Positions 35,815-44,427 of a DNA stretch of 64,000 nt are shown here, piece by piece; within the stretch, counting starts at the first letter, position 1; each line of letters opens with the position of its first letter. The stretch covers positions 682,001 to 746,000 of the forward strand of contig NZ_CP170448.1 of NCBI RefSeq assembly GCF_042466685.1, read 5' to 3'. The translations under genes and the position numbers were made by a program. The notes beneath the pieces are model-generated. The model did not search any database. It was not told the DNA's origin and saw nothing but the letters and a program-made list of their open reading frames with translations. The DNA comes from Vreelandella sp042466685. Its GTDB lineage: Bacteria > Pseudomonadota > Gammaproteobacteria > Pseudomonadales > Halomonadaceae.

Positions 35815-36171
35815 ATGGGCGTTACCTATCAAGACAGCAATGCACGCATGAGCCAAGTGGCAGTTCACAACGGCACCGTTTACCTCGCAGGCCAAGTGCC
35901 TGCAGATGCCACGGCGGATATGCGTGGTCAAACCGAGCAAGTGCTGGCGCGTATTGATCAACTGCTAGCCCAAGCGGGCACCTCGAAAGAGCATCTGATT
36001 TCAGCGCAAATCTGGGTCACCAGCATGGCGGAGTTCGACCAGATGAACGCTGCTTGGGACGCTTGGGTCGTACCTGGTCGCCCGCCCGTACGTGCAGCGC
36101 TGGAAGCCCAGCTCGCCAAGCCCGAATGGAAAGTGGAAATCATGGTGGTAGCCGCGCTGCTGGAGGCCTGA
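35815..36171 (+). CDS. RidA-family enamine/imine deaminase
   Basis: This 118-residue protein belongs to the YjgF/YER057c/UK114 family, whose members hydrolyse reactive 2-aminoacrylate-type enamines and imines to keto acids. The conserved arginine lies in RPPVRAALEA (R93), and the C-terminal signature is EWKVEIMVVAAL. It starts after a good ribosome site (caaggag) and its stop is followed one base later by the ornithine-cyclodeaminase gene. It probably clears imines made by the enzymes of this operon. It is a divergent RidA subgroup, so the substrate is uncertain. Confidence 0.88.
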   Translation: MGVTYQDSNARMSQVAVHNGTVYLAGQVPADATADMRGQTEQVLARIDQLLAQAGTSKEHLISAQIWVTSMAEFDQMNAAWDAWVVPGRPPVRAALEAQLAKPEWKVEIMVVAALLEA

Positions 36172-36172
36172 T

Positions 36173-37114
36173 ATGCGGGTTGTTTCTGCCCAAGAGGTCG
36201 CTCGCCATCTGACGTGGGAGGGCTTGATCAAGCGGCTACACACCACCTTCGTGAATGGCGTGGAGTCGCCGCCGCGTCATCATCACGCCATGCACCGGCC
36301 GGATGGCGAAGCCACCATGCTATTAATGCCCGCCTGGGAAGCGGCGGGCTATATCGGCGTGAAAATGGTCAACGTATTCCCGCAAAACGCCGACCACGGT
36401 ATTCCAGCAATCTCCGGGCTATACCTACTCAGCGAGGGCAAGCACGGCCAGCCGCTAGCCTGTATCGATGGCAGCGAGTTAACCCGGCGTCGTACGGCGG
36501 CAGCCTCCGCGCTGGCCGCCCAAGCCTTGGCGAATGAGAACGCAGAAACGCTGCTGGTCGTGGGCACGGGCAAGCTGGCGCCCATGGTGATCGAAGCCCA
36601 CGCCAGCGTGCGACCTATCAAACGGGTGCTAATTTGGGGGCGTAACCCCAGCAAAGCGGCGGCGATTGCCGATGAGTACGCCGAGCGCTTTGAGACCCAG
36701 GTGGTGGAAGAGCTCGCAGATGCGGTAGCCGAGGCGGACATCATCAGCTGCGTCACGCTCTCCACCCAGCCGCTAATAAAGGGTGAGTGGCTGACACCCG
36801 GCACTCACCTGGATTTGATCGGTGCTTTTCGTCCGCAGATGCGCGAAACCGATGCCTTATGCCTACGCCGCGCGGAGGTGTTTGTGGACACCTACGCCGG
36901 TGCCAAAGGCGAAGCGGGCGATATTCTGCAAGCCATCGATGAAGGTGAGTTCCAGTTCGAGCAGATCCAGTCAGAGCTTGCCGAGGTGCTCACCAGGGCC
37001 AAGCCGGGCCGCTCTAAACCGGAAGCGATCACGCTTTTCAAATCAGTAGGCGCTTCACTTGAAGACTTAGCGGCGGCGATAGAAGTATGGGAGTCACTGC
37101 CCGCACAACCATAA
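36173..37114 (+). CDS. Ornithine cyclodeaminase / mu-crystallin family enzyme
   Basis: This 313-residue protein has the family features: KMVNVFPQNADHGIPAISGLYLL near residues 65-90, a Rossmann motif VVGTGKLAPMVIEAH, and DLIGAFRPQMRETD. Members include NAD-linked ornithine cyclodeaminases, alanine dehydrogenases and ketimine reductases acting on cyclic imino acids. Adjacent RidA and TRAP genes favour a role in amino-acid or imine breakdown. The specific reaction cannot be fixed from sequence, and a ketimine reductase is a good alternative. Confidence 0.88.
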   Translation: MRVVSAQEVARHLTWEGLIKRLHTTFVNGVESPPRHHHAMHRPDGEATMLLMPAWEAAGYIGVKMVNVFPQNADHGIPAISGLYLLSEGKHGQPLACIDGSELTRRRTAAASALAAQALANENAETLLVVGTGKLAPMVIEAHASVRPIKRVLIWGRNPSKAAAIADEYAERFETQVVEELADAVAEADIISCVTLSTQPLIKGEWLTPGTHLDLIGAFRPQMRETDALCLRRAEVFVDTYAGAKGEAGDILQAIDEGEFQFEQIQSELAEVLTRAKPGRSKPEAITLFKSVGASLEDLAAAIEVWESLPAQP

Positions 37115-37188
37115 CAAGACCGACATCGCTACCGAGTAGCACCGCCAGTCATAACGAAGACCGACCAATAATCAAAACGAGGTGTGTT

Positions 37189-38262
37189 ATGAACGCTAAA
37201 AAAACCGTATTTATCGCCGCGCTGGCGGCACTGCCGCTGGCCATCGCCAGCACCAATGCCCAGGCACAATCCTATGAAATGGTGATCGCCACGCAGCTGC
37301 CGGAAGACATGAGCAATAACGAGATCTATCCGGCGCTGGTGCACTTCAAAAACCTGGTGGAAGCACGCACCGACGGCGACTTGGAAGTCACTATCTTCGG
37401 CGGTGGCCAGTTAGGTTCCGAGGTGGAGAACGGCTCGGAAGTGCAGGGCGGTCGAACGCTGCAGTCGACGATTATGTCCGCCGGGGCGATGTCCTCCTTC
37501 TACGAAGATTATCAGGCCGTCACAGCACCGTTCCTGTTTACCAACTGGCGCCAGGCGTGGAGCTTCTTTGATAGCGAATGGTTTGCTGACTTTATGTCTG
37601 GCACCGTCGACGCCGCCGATATGCGCTATTTGGGCACCTTCGACGATGGCGGCGGTTTTGTCGCCTTTACCAATAACGTGCGCTTGATTGAGACCGTCGA
37701 AGACTTGGAAGGGCTCAATATTCGTACCGAAGAGAACCCTGCCCACGTGGCGATTATGCGCTCGCTGGGCGCCTCCGCTACACCGCTACCTTGGGGCGAG
37801 CTGATCACCGCGCTGGAAACCGGTCTTGCCGATGGTCAGTTCAATGCGCCTGTGCTTAACACCACCTTTAACTTCGATGCAGTCACTGACTACACCACCC
37901 TCACCGGACATGTGTACAACAGTGCGCCCTGGGTGGTCAGCGAGTCGTGGTACCAGTCGCTGCCGGAAGAGCATCAGCAGGCGGTGATCAGCTCCGCTCG
38001 GGAAGCGATTCAACTGAGCCACGGCATGTCTGGCGCACTGGCGACCGCGAGTTGGGTGGAGTCCTGCGAGCGTTTTGAAGAGTGCTACCTGATGCCTGAC
38101 GCCGAGCGTGAGCGGATGGCGGAAATTGCCCGCCCTGCCTGGCAAGAGTGGATCGTCGATGACTTCGGCATGGACGAAACCCGCGTACAGGGATTGCTGG
38201 ACGAAGTCGAGCGCGTTGGTCAGCAACTGGCAGAAGACGACTACCGCACTTATGGTCAATAA
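37189..38262 (+). CDS. TRAP transporter substrate-binding protein (DctP family)
   Basis: This 357-residue periplasmic protein starts at ATG 37189 after a ribosome site (cgaggtg) and has a signal peptide ending at AQA-QSY (residues 1-26). Family motifs are GGGQLGSEVENGSEVQGG, APFLFTNWRQAW and LEGLNIRTEENPAHVAIM, the last with the ligand-binding arginine. It differs clearly from the DctP at 3822, so it probably binds a different ligand. A 15-base tandem repeat begins in its last codons, and a hairpin separates it from the permease genes. Confidence 0.92.
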   Translation: MNAKKTVFIAALAALPLAIASTNAQAQSYEMVIATQLPEDMSNNEIYPALVHFKNLVEARTDGDLEVTIFGGGQLGSEVENGSEVQGGRTLQSTIMSAGAMSSFYEDYQAVTAPFLFTNWRQAWSFFDSEWFADFMSGTVDAADMRYLGTFDDGGGFVAFTNNVRLIETVEDLEGLNIRTEENPAHVAIMRSLGASATPLPWGELITALETGLADGQFNAPVLNTTFNFDAVTDYTTLTGHVYNSAPWVVSESWYQSLPEEHQQAVISSAREAIQLSHGMSGALATASWVESCERFEECYLMPDAERERMAEIARPAWQEWIVDDFGMDETRVQGLLDEVERVGQQLAEDDYRTYGQ

Positions 38263-38320
38263 ATGCAGGGCCAATAAAACCAGGGCCAATAAAGCTGGTG
38301 TCAAAAAACAGGGTCGATAA
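38253..38320 (+). repeat. 15-base tandem repeat overlapping the binding-protein stop codon
   Basis: Three clear 15-base copies follow one another: tggtcaataaatgca, gggccaataaaacca and gggccaataaagctg. Two decayed units come after (gtgtcaaaaaaca, gggtcgataa). The first copy spans the last two codons and stop of the TRAP binding-protein gene. It may be replication slippage around the gene end, and each copy carries an in-frame TAA. Confidence 0.7.
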
Positions 38321-38339
38321 CGGTAAGTGATAGATAAAT

Positions 38340-38364
38340 GCTGGGGCTATACCAATGCCCCAGC
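38340..38364 (+). promoter_or_regulatory. Intercistronic hairpin between TRAP binding protein and permease genes
   Basis: An 8-base-pair stem (gctggggc and its complement) with a nine-base loop stands 14 bases before the DctQ start. No T tract follows, so it probably protects the binding-protein mRNA end or lowers permease expression, as is common in transporter operons. Confidence 0.6.
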
Positions 38365-38377
38365 GTGAGGAAAAGCC

Positions 38378-38923
38378 ATGGATGTTTTAACTCCTTTGCG
38401 CCGCTTGAGCGACTTGGTCAATCAGGTGGCCATCGTGGTGTGTGTGGGCTGTATCCTGGCGATGCTGGGAATTTCTTTTACCGCCTTTCTCTACAAACTG
38501 ATAACAGGCAGTACGCTGAGCTGGACTTACTCGCTGGCGCGGCTGTTTCTGCCCTGGATCGGTTTTCTCTCCATGACCATTTCGCTGCGCTATGGCGAGC
38601 ACGTCGCTATGACGCTGCTGGTTCGCAGTTTGCCCCGCGTGATGGTGCAAGTGGCTGCTGGGCTCTGTTTGGCGGTCATCGGACTGTTTGCACTAATGCT
38701 CACCTGGTACGGCTGGGGCTATTTCACCAGCGCCACCCAGGTCTACATGGTTTCCGACCAAATCCGCATCCCTAGTAAGTTCACCGCAATTGTGGTGCCC
38801 ATCAGCGGCGTCATGATGCTGCTACACCTTGTGCAAGGTTTTGCTCTGCTGGAACACTTTATTGATGAGCAGGACGTGATTGGCGAACTCATCGACACCA
38901 ATGACCGGGAGCATCAAGCATGA
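38378..38923 (+). CDS. TRAP transporter small membrane subunit (DctQ family)
   Basis: This 181-residue protein has four membrane helices in the DctQ pattern (about residues 18-42, 54-74, 88-110 and 132-155). The conserved segment WTYSLARLFLPWIGFLSMTISLRYGEH is present. It follows the intercistronic hairpin and overlaps the DctM start by four bases. It forms one importer with the neighbouring DctP and DctM. Confidence 0.9.
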   Translation: MDVLTPLRRLSDLVNQVAIVVCVGCILAMLGISFTAFLYKLITGSTLSWTYSLARLFLPWIGFLSMTISLRYGEHVAMTLLVRSLPRVMVQVAAGLCLAVIGLFALMLTWYGWGYFTSATQVYMVSDQIRIPSKFTAIVVPISGVMMLLHLVQGFALLEHFIDEQDVIGELIDTNDREHQA

Positions 38924-40194
38924 CGCCTGCGATTATTGCTTTTGTGCTGCTGTTGTTTATCGGCGCGCCGGTAGCCGTGGTAATGGCCATGTCAGGGCTG
39001 GCAGGTGGGTTTGCCATGGGGGGAGAGCGTATGCTCGGCATCATTGCCGATCGCATGTTCTCCGGTGTATCGGGGTTTCTGCTGATCGCCGTGCCCTACT
39101 TTATTTTCACCGCTGAGCTGATGAACCAGGGTGGATTGACCCAAAAGTTAATCGCGTTTAACAATGCGCTGTTCGGCCGGGTACGCGGCTCCCTCTCCCA
39201 TGTGAATATCTCGGTCTCGGTGTTCTTTGCCGGCCTCACCGGCGCGGCGGTCACTGACACCGTGGCGATTGGCAAAATCATGATCCCTGAAATGAAAAGG
39301 CAGGGCTACGACGCCGAGTACGCCGCCGCGGTCACCGCCTGCTCTTCAATCATTGGGCCGATTATTCCGCCCAGCGTGGTGATGGTGGTCTACGCTACTC
39401 TGCTGCGGGATATCTCGGTAATTGACCTGTTCGCGGGCGGTATTATCCCCGGCTTGTTAATGGCGCTGGCGCTGCTGGGCGTTAGCTTTTTTCTGGCCTG
39501 GAAACGCAACTATCCCAAGCAAGCACCCACACCCTTCAAAGCGGCGATCGTCGCCTTTCTAGTCGCGCTGCCCGCCATGGTAGTGCCGCTGATTATTCTT
39601 GGTGGGATACTCTCGGGGCTCACCACGATTACCGAAGCCTCGGGGTTTGCGGCGGTTTACGCCATCGTCATTGGCGTGGTGTTCTACCGTAATCTTACCT
39701 GGCGCAAAATCTGGGATGCGCTGGTGACCACGGTACGTTTTTCCGGCGTGGTATTTTTTCTCCTGGCAACCTCGGCGGTATTGGGCTGGTTCGTTACCCG
39801 CTCAGGGATAGCCCGGGATGCGGCCAGCATGATCACCACCTTTAGCGATGCAGCCTTTGTGCAGCTGATGCTGGTGTGTCTGCTACTCTTGTTGATTGGC
39901 ACGGTGATGGATGTGCTGCCCGCGTTGGTGGTCATTGCGCCGGTGCTGGTGCCAGCGATGATCCAGCTGGGCTTTGACCCGCTCCACTTCGCGATCCTTA
40001 TGATCGTGGTGCTCAATATCTCCAACGTGACACCGCCAGTGGGGATGACACTGATGACCGCCGCGCGAATAGCCGAGGTGCCTTATGAACGGGCAATCGT
40101 GGCATCGCTGCCGTTCTACGTGTCGTTTCTGGTGGTGATTGTGTTGCTGGCGGCGTTTCCAGCGCTCTCTACCTGGATTCCGTCACTGCTGTAA
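38920..40194 (+). CDS. TRAP transporter large permease (DctM family)
   Basis: This 424-residue hydrophobic protein has about 12 membrane segments. Family patterns include FLLIAVPYFIFTAELMNQGGLT, FAGLTGAAVTDTVAIGKIM, SIIGPIIPPSVVMVVYAT and VVLNISNVTPPVGMTLM. It starts in an ATGA overlap with DctQ and ends 21 bases before the first HDAC-like gene, so the operon continues into the deacetylases. Confidence 0.94.
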   Translation: MTPAIIAFVLLLFIGAPVAVVMAMSGLAGGFAMGGERMLGIIADRMFSGVSGFLLIAVPYFIFTAELMNQGGLTQKLIAFNNALFGRVRGSLSHVNISVSVFFAGLTGAAVTDTVAIGKIMIPEMKRQGYDAEYAAAVTACSSIIGPIIPPSVVMVVYATLLRDISVIDLFAGGIIPGLLMALALLGVSFFLAWKRNYPKQAPTPFKAAIVAFLVALPAMVVPLIILGGILSGLTTITEASGFAAVYAIVIGVVFYRNLTWRKIWDALVTTVRFSGVVFFLLATSAVLGWFVTRSGIARDAASMITTFSDAAFVQLMLVCLLLLLIGTVMDVLPALVVIAPVLVPAMIQLGFDPLHFAILMIVVLNISNVTPPVGMTLMTAARIAEVPYERAIVASLPFYVSFLVVIVLLAAFPALSTWIPSLL

Positions 40195-40215
40195 TTTAGC
40201 TAAGGACTGCGACCC

Positions 40216-41247
40216 ATGAAGTGTTTTTATCACCCTGACCAGGCGTTGCATGCGCCGCCGACGTTTCTGCTGCGCGGCCAGCCTGCGCCCTCTCCGGAAG
40301 GGCCGCTGCGCGCCGAGCTGCTGAGCCAAGGGTTGGCGGGCGCGGGGCTAACGCTAACCACGCCCAGCGAGGCGGATTCACCCAAGCTACGTAAGCGCTT
40401 AGAGCAAATCCATACGCCGCGTTACCTGAGGTTTCTGGATACGATTTACGCTCGTTGGCAGGCGCTCCCCAACGCGGCGGAGGTGGTGGCGCCCAATATC
40501 CACCCCTGCGGCGGCGGACACCACTACCCGCGCCACCCGATTGGGCAGGCGGGGTGGCACCTTCACGATATGGCCTGCCCGCTAAGCGCGACCAGCTTTC
40601 AAGGCGCGCTGGCCTCGGCCGCTAGCGCCGAAGCGGCGGCAGAAGAGGTGCTTAATGGCGCACCAACGGCCTACGCACTGTGCCGACCGCCGGGTCATCA
40701 TGCCGGGCCTGAGCGCGCCGGGGGGTTTTGCCTATTGAACAATTCAGCGCTGGCCGCCACGGTGCTGCGCGAGCGCTTTGCTAAAGTGGCGATCATTGAC
40801 GTGGACTTGCACCATGGCAACGGCACCCAGGATATTTTTTATAAACGCAGCGATGTGTGGACAGGTTCGCTGCACGCTGACCCTAGCGATTTTTATCCCT
40901 TCTTTTGGGGCGGCGCTGATGAAGAGGGCTGCGAGGAGGGCGTAGGCGCTAACGTTAATCTGCCCTTGCCGGTAGGCGGCGATGGAGACGTTTATCTTGA
41001 TGCCCTGGCGATTCTGATTGATCACCTACAGCGCTACGAGCCAGAGGCCGTGGTCGTCGCATTAGGCTTAGACGCCCACAAGGATGACCCGCTGGCAGGG
41101 CTCAGCGTGGAAACAGAAGCCTTTGTCGAGCTTGGTAAACGTTTGGCTGCGCTGGCGCTGCCCACCGTTGTGGTGCAAGAAGGCGGCTACCCCACCGAAC
41201 ACCTAAGCGCCAACCTGGCTGCTTTTATGCAGGGTTTTACAGCATGA
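40216..41247 (+). CDS. Histone-deacetylase-fold amidohydrolase (acetylpolyamine type)
   Basis: This 343-residue zinc amidohydrolase starts with KCFYHPDQALH, the form seen in bacterial acetylpolyamine amidohydrolases. The charge-relay histidines are in RPPGHHAG (H161, H162). The zinc ligands are D197 and H199 (DVDLHHGNGT) and D286 (GLDAHKDD). The catalytic tyrosine is in QEGGYPTEH (Y325). All are intact, so the enzyme should be active. It removes acyl groups from amines or amino acids in the cytoplasm. It is translationally coupled to the next HDAC gene (ATGA overlap). The true substrate is unknown. Confidence 0.9.
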   Translation: MKCFYHPDQALHAPPTFLLRGQPAPSPEGPLRAELLSQGLAGAGLTLTTPSEADSPKLRKRLEQIHTPRYLRFLDTIYARWQALPNAAEVVAPNIHPCGGGHHYPRHPIGQAGWHLHDMACPLSATSFQGALASAASAEAAAEEVLNGAPTAYALCRPPGHHAGPERAGGFCLLNNSALAATVLRERFAKVAIIDVDLHHGNGTQDIFYKRSDVWTGSLHADPSDFYPFFWGGADEEGCEEGVGANVNLPLPVGGDGDVYLDALAILIDHLQRYEPEAVVVALGLDAHKDDPLAGLSVETEAFVELGKRLAALALPTVVVQEGGYPTEHLSANLAAFMQGFTA

Positions 41248-42350
41248 GCAGCACCGGTTTTTACTGGCACGAACGCTGCTTTTGGCATGACTTGGGCGCC
41301 ATTGGCGTGTTCTCCGCACCCGGCGAGTTCCTGCAGCCCCAGGCCGCTTCGGAAAGCCCCGAGAGCAAACGACGGCTGAAAAATATTCTTGAAGTTAGCG
41401 GGTTAATTGACGAACTCCACGTGGGGAAACCGACGGCCGCGACGCTGGACGATCTGCTGCGCTTTCATACCCCGCGTTATTTAGATCAGCTACAGGCGGG
41501 GGATAAAGCCCGAGGCGGCAACGGCGGCGACTGTGCACCTTATATGCCGGGCAGTTGGGCAGCAGCAACACACTCCGCAGGGCTAGCTGTCGCTGCTGTT
41601 GAAGCCGTGGCGCTGGGGGAGGTGGGTAATGCCTACGCCCTTTGTCGCCCGCCGGGCCACCATGCAGAAGCCGATCAAGGCCGTGGATTCTGCCTACTGG
41701 GTAATATCCCCGTGGCGGTAATGCGCGCCCGCGCCTTGGGGCAGGTTAACCGCGTGGCGATACTCGATTGGGATGTTCACCACGGTAACGGCCAACAGGC
41801 GGCGTTTTATAGCGAGCCCGACGTGCTGACCCTCTCAATCCATCAAGCCGCAAACTACCCGCTGGAAACCGGCAGCTTTGACGAACAGGGCGAAGGCGCA
41901 AGCCTGGGTGCCAATCTCAATCTGCCGCTGCCCCCTGGCTGTGGACTAGGTGCCTATGCTTACGCCATGGAAAAGCTGGTGCTGCCCGCACTGGAAGCCT
42001 TTAAGCCCGAACTCATCGTGGTGGCCTGCGGTTACGATGCTTGCGCCAAAGATCCCTTAGGCAAGATGCTGCTCAACAGCCAAGCGTTCGCCACCATGAC
42101 CGGTCAGCTAAAGGCGTTAGCCGAGCGCTGCTGTGAAGGCAAGCTGGTGTTTATTCACGAAGGTGGCTACTCCGAAGGCTATGTGCCGCTGTGCGGCCAC
42201 GCGGTGATCCAAACCCTGGCGGGTAGTGCGATTAGCGTGCCCGACCCGCAAAACGATGAAATTGCCGCTTGGGGCTATCAGGCCCTACAACCGCACCAGC
42301 AAACCTTAATTGATAGCTGGCGCCAACAGTGGGAGCAAGCAAACCAATGA
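41244..42350 (+). CDS. Histone-deacetylase-fold amidohydrolase (class II HDAC-like)
   Basis: This 368-residue enzyme has a different N-terminus (STGFYWHERCFWHD) from the preceding gene and resembles bacterial HDAC-like amidohydrolases of the HDAH type. The catalytic set is complete: H139 and H140 (RPPGHHAE), zinc ligands D177, H179 and D265 (DWDVHHGNGQ, GYDACAKD), and Y309 (HEGGYSEG). Two distinct deacetylases encoded side by side in a transporter operon suggest two substrates or sequential steps. Its stop overlaps the start of the aminotransferase gene. Confidence 0.9.
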   Translation: MSSTGFYWHERCFWHDLGAIGVFSAPGEFLQPQAASESPESKRRLKNILEVSGLIDELHVGKPTAATLDDLLRFHTPRYLDQLQAGDKARGGNGGDCAPYMPGSWAAATHSAGLAVAAVEAVALGEVGNAYALCRPPGHHAEADQGRGFCLLGNIPVAVMRARALGQVNRVAILDWDVHHGNGQQAAFYSEPDVLTLSIHQAANYPLETGSFDEQGEGASLGANLNLPLPPGCGLGAYAYAMEKLVLPALEAFKPELIVVACGYDACAKDPLGKMLLNSQAFATMTGQLKALAERCCEGKLVFIHEGGYSEGYVPLCGHAVIQTLAGSAISVPDPQNDEIAAWGYQALQPHQQTLIDSWRQQWEQANQ

Positions 42351-43303
42351 CACCGCTTTATGACCGCGATGGCTGGATTTGGCAGGATGGCGAATGGCGC
42401 GCGTGGCGCGACGCCAAGGTGCATGTGTTGTCTCATACACTGCACTACGGCATGGGCTGTTTCGAGGGCGTACGCGCTTATGCTGGCCCCAACGGAACGC
42501 ATCTTTTCAGAGCCGCTGAACATACCCGCCGTTTGGCAGAGAGCGCTCATTCGCTGGATATGCCGCTGCCGTTTAGCGAAACGGAACTGATAGAAGCCCA
42601 GCGCCAGTGCCTGGCGAAAAACAACCTGCGCAGCGCCTACCTTAAGCCCACGGTGTTTTTCGGCGCGGAAGGTATGGGATTGCGTGCTAAAGGATTAACC
42701 ACCCACGTCATGGTGGCCGCCTGGGATTTAGGCCCCTACATTTCGCCTCAGGCCGCGACCCACGGCTTGCGCGCACTGACCTCCTCCTGGGCGCGTCACC
42801 ACGTCAATATCAGCCTCTGCCGAGCGAAAACCAACGGTCACTACGTTAACTCGATACTGGCACTCAATACCGCGATCAAAGCCGGGTTTGATGAAACCAT
42901 TATGCTTGACCCGGAGGGCTATGTGGCTGAGGCCTCGTCGTCTAACGTCTTCTTGCTTCGCGATGGCGTGCTGCACACCCCAGAAGTGACTTCCTGCCTG
43001 CAAGGCATCACTCGGGATAGCGTGATTCAACTGGCGCAAAAAGTGCTGGGCATTGAAGTGCGCGAGCGTCGGATCACCCGTGATGAGCTCTACACCGCCG
43101 ACGAGGCATTCCTAACCGGCACCGCCGCTGAGATACTGCCGCTTCGCGAGCTGGATGGTCGCCGCATTGGTGGACGTGCTGGCGCACCACCCGTTAACGA
43201 ACCCATCAGCCAAGACAGCGTGACGGCACAACTGCAGGGCTTATATCGCCAAGCGGTGCGCGGAGAGCTGGATGAGTTCAGGCATTGGTTAACGCTGGCT
43301 TAA
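42347..43303 (+). CDS. Branched-chain/D-amino-acid type aminotransferase (class IV)
   Basis: This 318-residue fold-type IV PLP enzyme resembles IlvE (LHYGMGCFEGVRAY, then GYVAEASSSNVFLLRDG). The PLP lysine is in CRAKTNGHYVNSILA (K161). I chose ATG 42347, in an ATGA overlap with the HDAC gene, with gggag upstream, over an alternative GTG 18 bases earlier. Its last codon nearly touches the converging minus-strand aminotransferase gene. In this operon it probably transfers the amino group of a deacetylated amino acid. Biosynthetic IlvE is an alternative. Confidence 0.88.
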   Translation: MTPLYDRDGWIWQDGEWRAWRDAKVHVLSHTLHYGMGCFEGVRAYAGPNGTHLFRAAEHTRRLAESAHSLDMPLPFSETELIEAQRQCLAKNNLRSAYLKPTVFFGAEGMGLRAKGLTTHVMVAAWDLGPYISPQAATHGLRALTSSWARHHVNISLCRAKTNGHYVNSILALNTAIKAGFDETIMLDPEGYVAEASSSNVFLLRDGVLHTPEVTSCLQGITRDSVIQLAQKVLGIEVRERRITRDELYTADEAFLTGTAAEILPLRELDGRRIGGRAGAPPVNEPISQDSVTAQLQGLYRQAVRGELDEFRHWLTLA

Positions 43304-44403
43304 GCCTTAATCGCCTGTTCGAGAGCCGCCAATCTTCCCGGCTCCAACGCTGCTTGTACCGCGGTAATACGAATCACATTGGCAAGCTCTGGATGCGCCA
43401 AGCGAGCAACGAGCACGCCTTCGGCGAGTAGCTGCTGGTGCACCTCTGCGGCGAGCTCAGCGCTGGGCAGGCGAATGCCGATAAAGTTGGTGGCGCTGGG
43501 CAGCACGTCGGCACCGAGGGCGTGAAAGTGCTCCGCCAACTGCTCACGACGCGCCTTCACATCGGCGACGTGTTGATGCACTTCGTCAGGATGATCAAGC
43601 ACCACTTCGGCGGCGGCCAGGGTCAGTGACGATACCGCGTAGTGAATACGCACCTTCATCATCATCGCCAACACGTTAGGGTCGGCGATAGCGTAGCCGA
43701 TGCGCAGCCCCGCCAGGCCGTGGGCCTTGGAAAGCGTGCGTAGACGAATCACTCCTGGGATTGCTTTGCCAGCGAACTCGCTGTTGGCATCGTCGCGGAA
43801 GTCCCCGTAGGCTTCGTCCAGCAGCAGCCAGCAGGTATCGGGCAGCGCCTCGCGCAGCTCGAGGATGGCGCTGTCGCTGTGTAAGTGGCCGCTGGGGTTA
43901 TCCGGATTGGCCAGATAAACCAAGCGGGCGTTTTCCTGATGGGCAGCGGCGGCCAGGGCTTCCAGATCGGGCGCCAGGACGCCGGGCGCTTCATAATAGC
44001 TGGGCTCAACCAAGTGGCACCCCTGGCCTTTGGCGAAATAGCCAAAGGTGGGGTAGGTACCTGCGGTGCCCACCACGCTTTCACCCGGTTCGCAGGTAGT
44101 GCGCAGCGCCAGGGCGATCAGACTGTCAGCACCCGCATCCACCAGTAGCGTTTCCAGCGGGATACCTTGCTGAGCGCTCAAACGTTGGCGTACGCCCAGG
44201 GCTTCTGAATCGCCGTAGCAGTAAACGTGTTCGACCAGGGCATCGCCAAAGTGCTTGCGCAGGGCGCGGTGGGGCATATCCAGACCTTCGTTAGAGCCCA
44301 GCCGATGGGGGATTTCCTTGCCAAGTCGGCGTTCTAACACCTTAATGCCCGGAAACGGATTAACAGGGCCTTCACTGTATAAGTGGTTGGGGTAGCGGGG
44401 CAT
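43300..44403 (-). CDS. Class I/II aminotransferase, histidinol-phosphate aminotransferase-like
   Basis: This 367-residue PLP enzyme has RLGSNEGLDMPH near the start, LVDAGADSLIALALRTTCEPGE, the DEAYGDF stretch, and the PLP lysine in LSKAHGLAGLRIGYA. It is the last gene of the minus-strand ABC-importer operon, 24 bases after the FAD oxidase gene. No histidine genes are nearby, so it probably acts in catabolism of the imported amino compound rather than in histidine synthesis. The two convergent stop codons overlap. Confidence 0.88.
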   Translation of the reverse strand: MPRYPNHLYSEGPVNPFPGIKVLERRLGKEIPHRLGSNEGLDMPHRALRKHFGDALVEHVYCYGDSEALGVRQRLSAQQGIPLETLLVDAGADSLIALALRTTCEPGESVVGTAGTYPTFGYFAKGQGCHLVEPSYYEAPGVLAPDLEALAAAAHQENARLVYLANPDNPSGHLHSDSAILELREALPDTCWLLLDEAYGDFRDDANSEFAGKAIPGVIRLRTLSKAHGLAGLRIGYAIADPNVLAMMMKVRIHYAVSSLTLAAAEVVLDHPDEVHQHVADVKARREQLAEHFHALGADVLPSATNFIGIRLPSAELAAEVHQQLLAEGVLVARLAHPELANVIRITAVQAALEPGRLAALEQAIKA

Positions 44404-44427
44404 GTTGATATCCTAAAAAAACAATAA

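Noticed and set aside
38253..38320. Possible CRISPR-like array
   Set aside because: The units are contiguous 15-base repeats with no spacers, too short and too degenerate, and no cas gene is present.
40216..42350. Acetoin utilisation protein AcuC
   Set aside because: AcuC shares the fold, but no acetoin or acetyl-CoA synthetase genes are present, and the N-termini fit amidohydrolases of the acetylpolyamine and HDAH types better.
43300..44403. Histidine biosynthesis enzyme HisC
   Set aside because: The fold matches, but no his genes are nearby and the operon is catabolic, so I kept only a family-level name.
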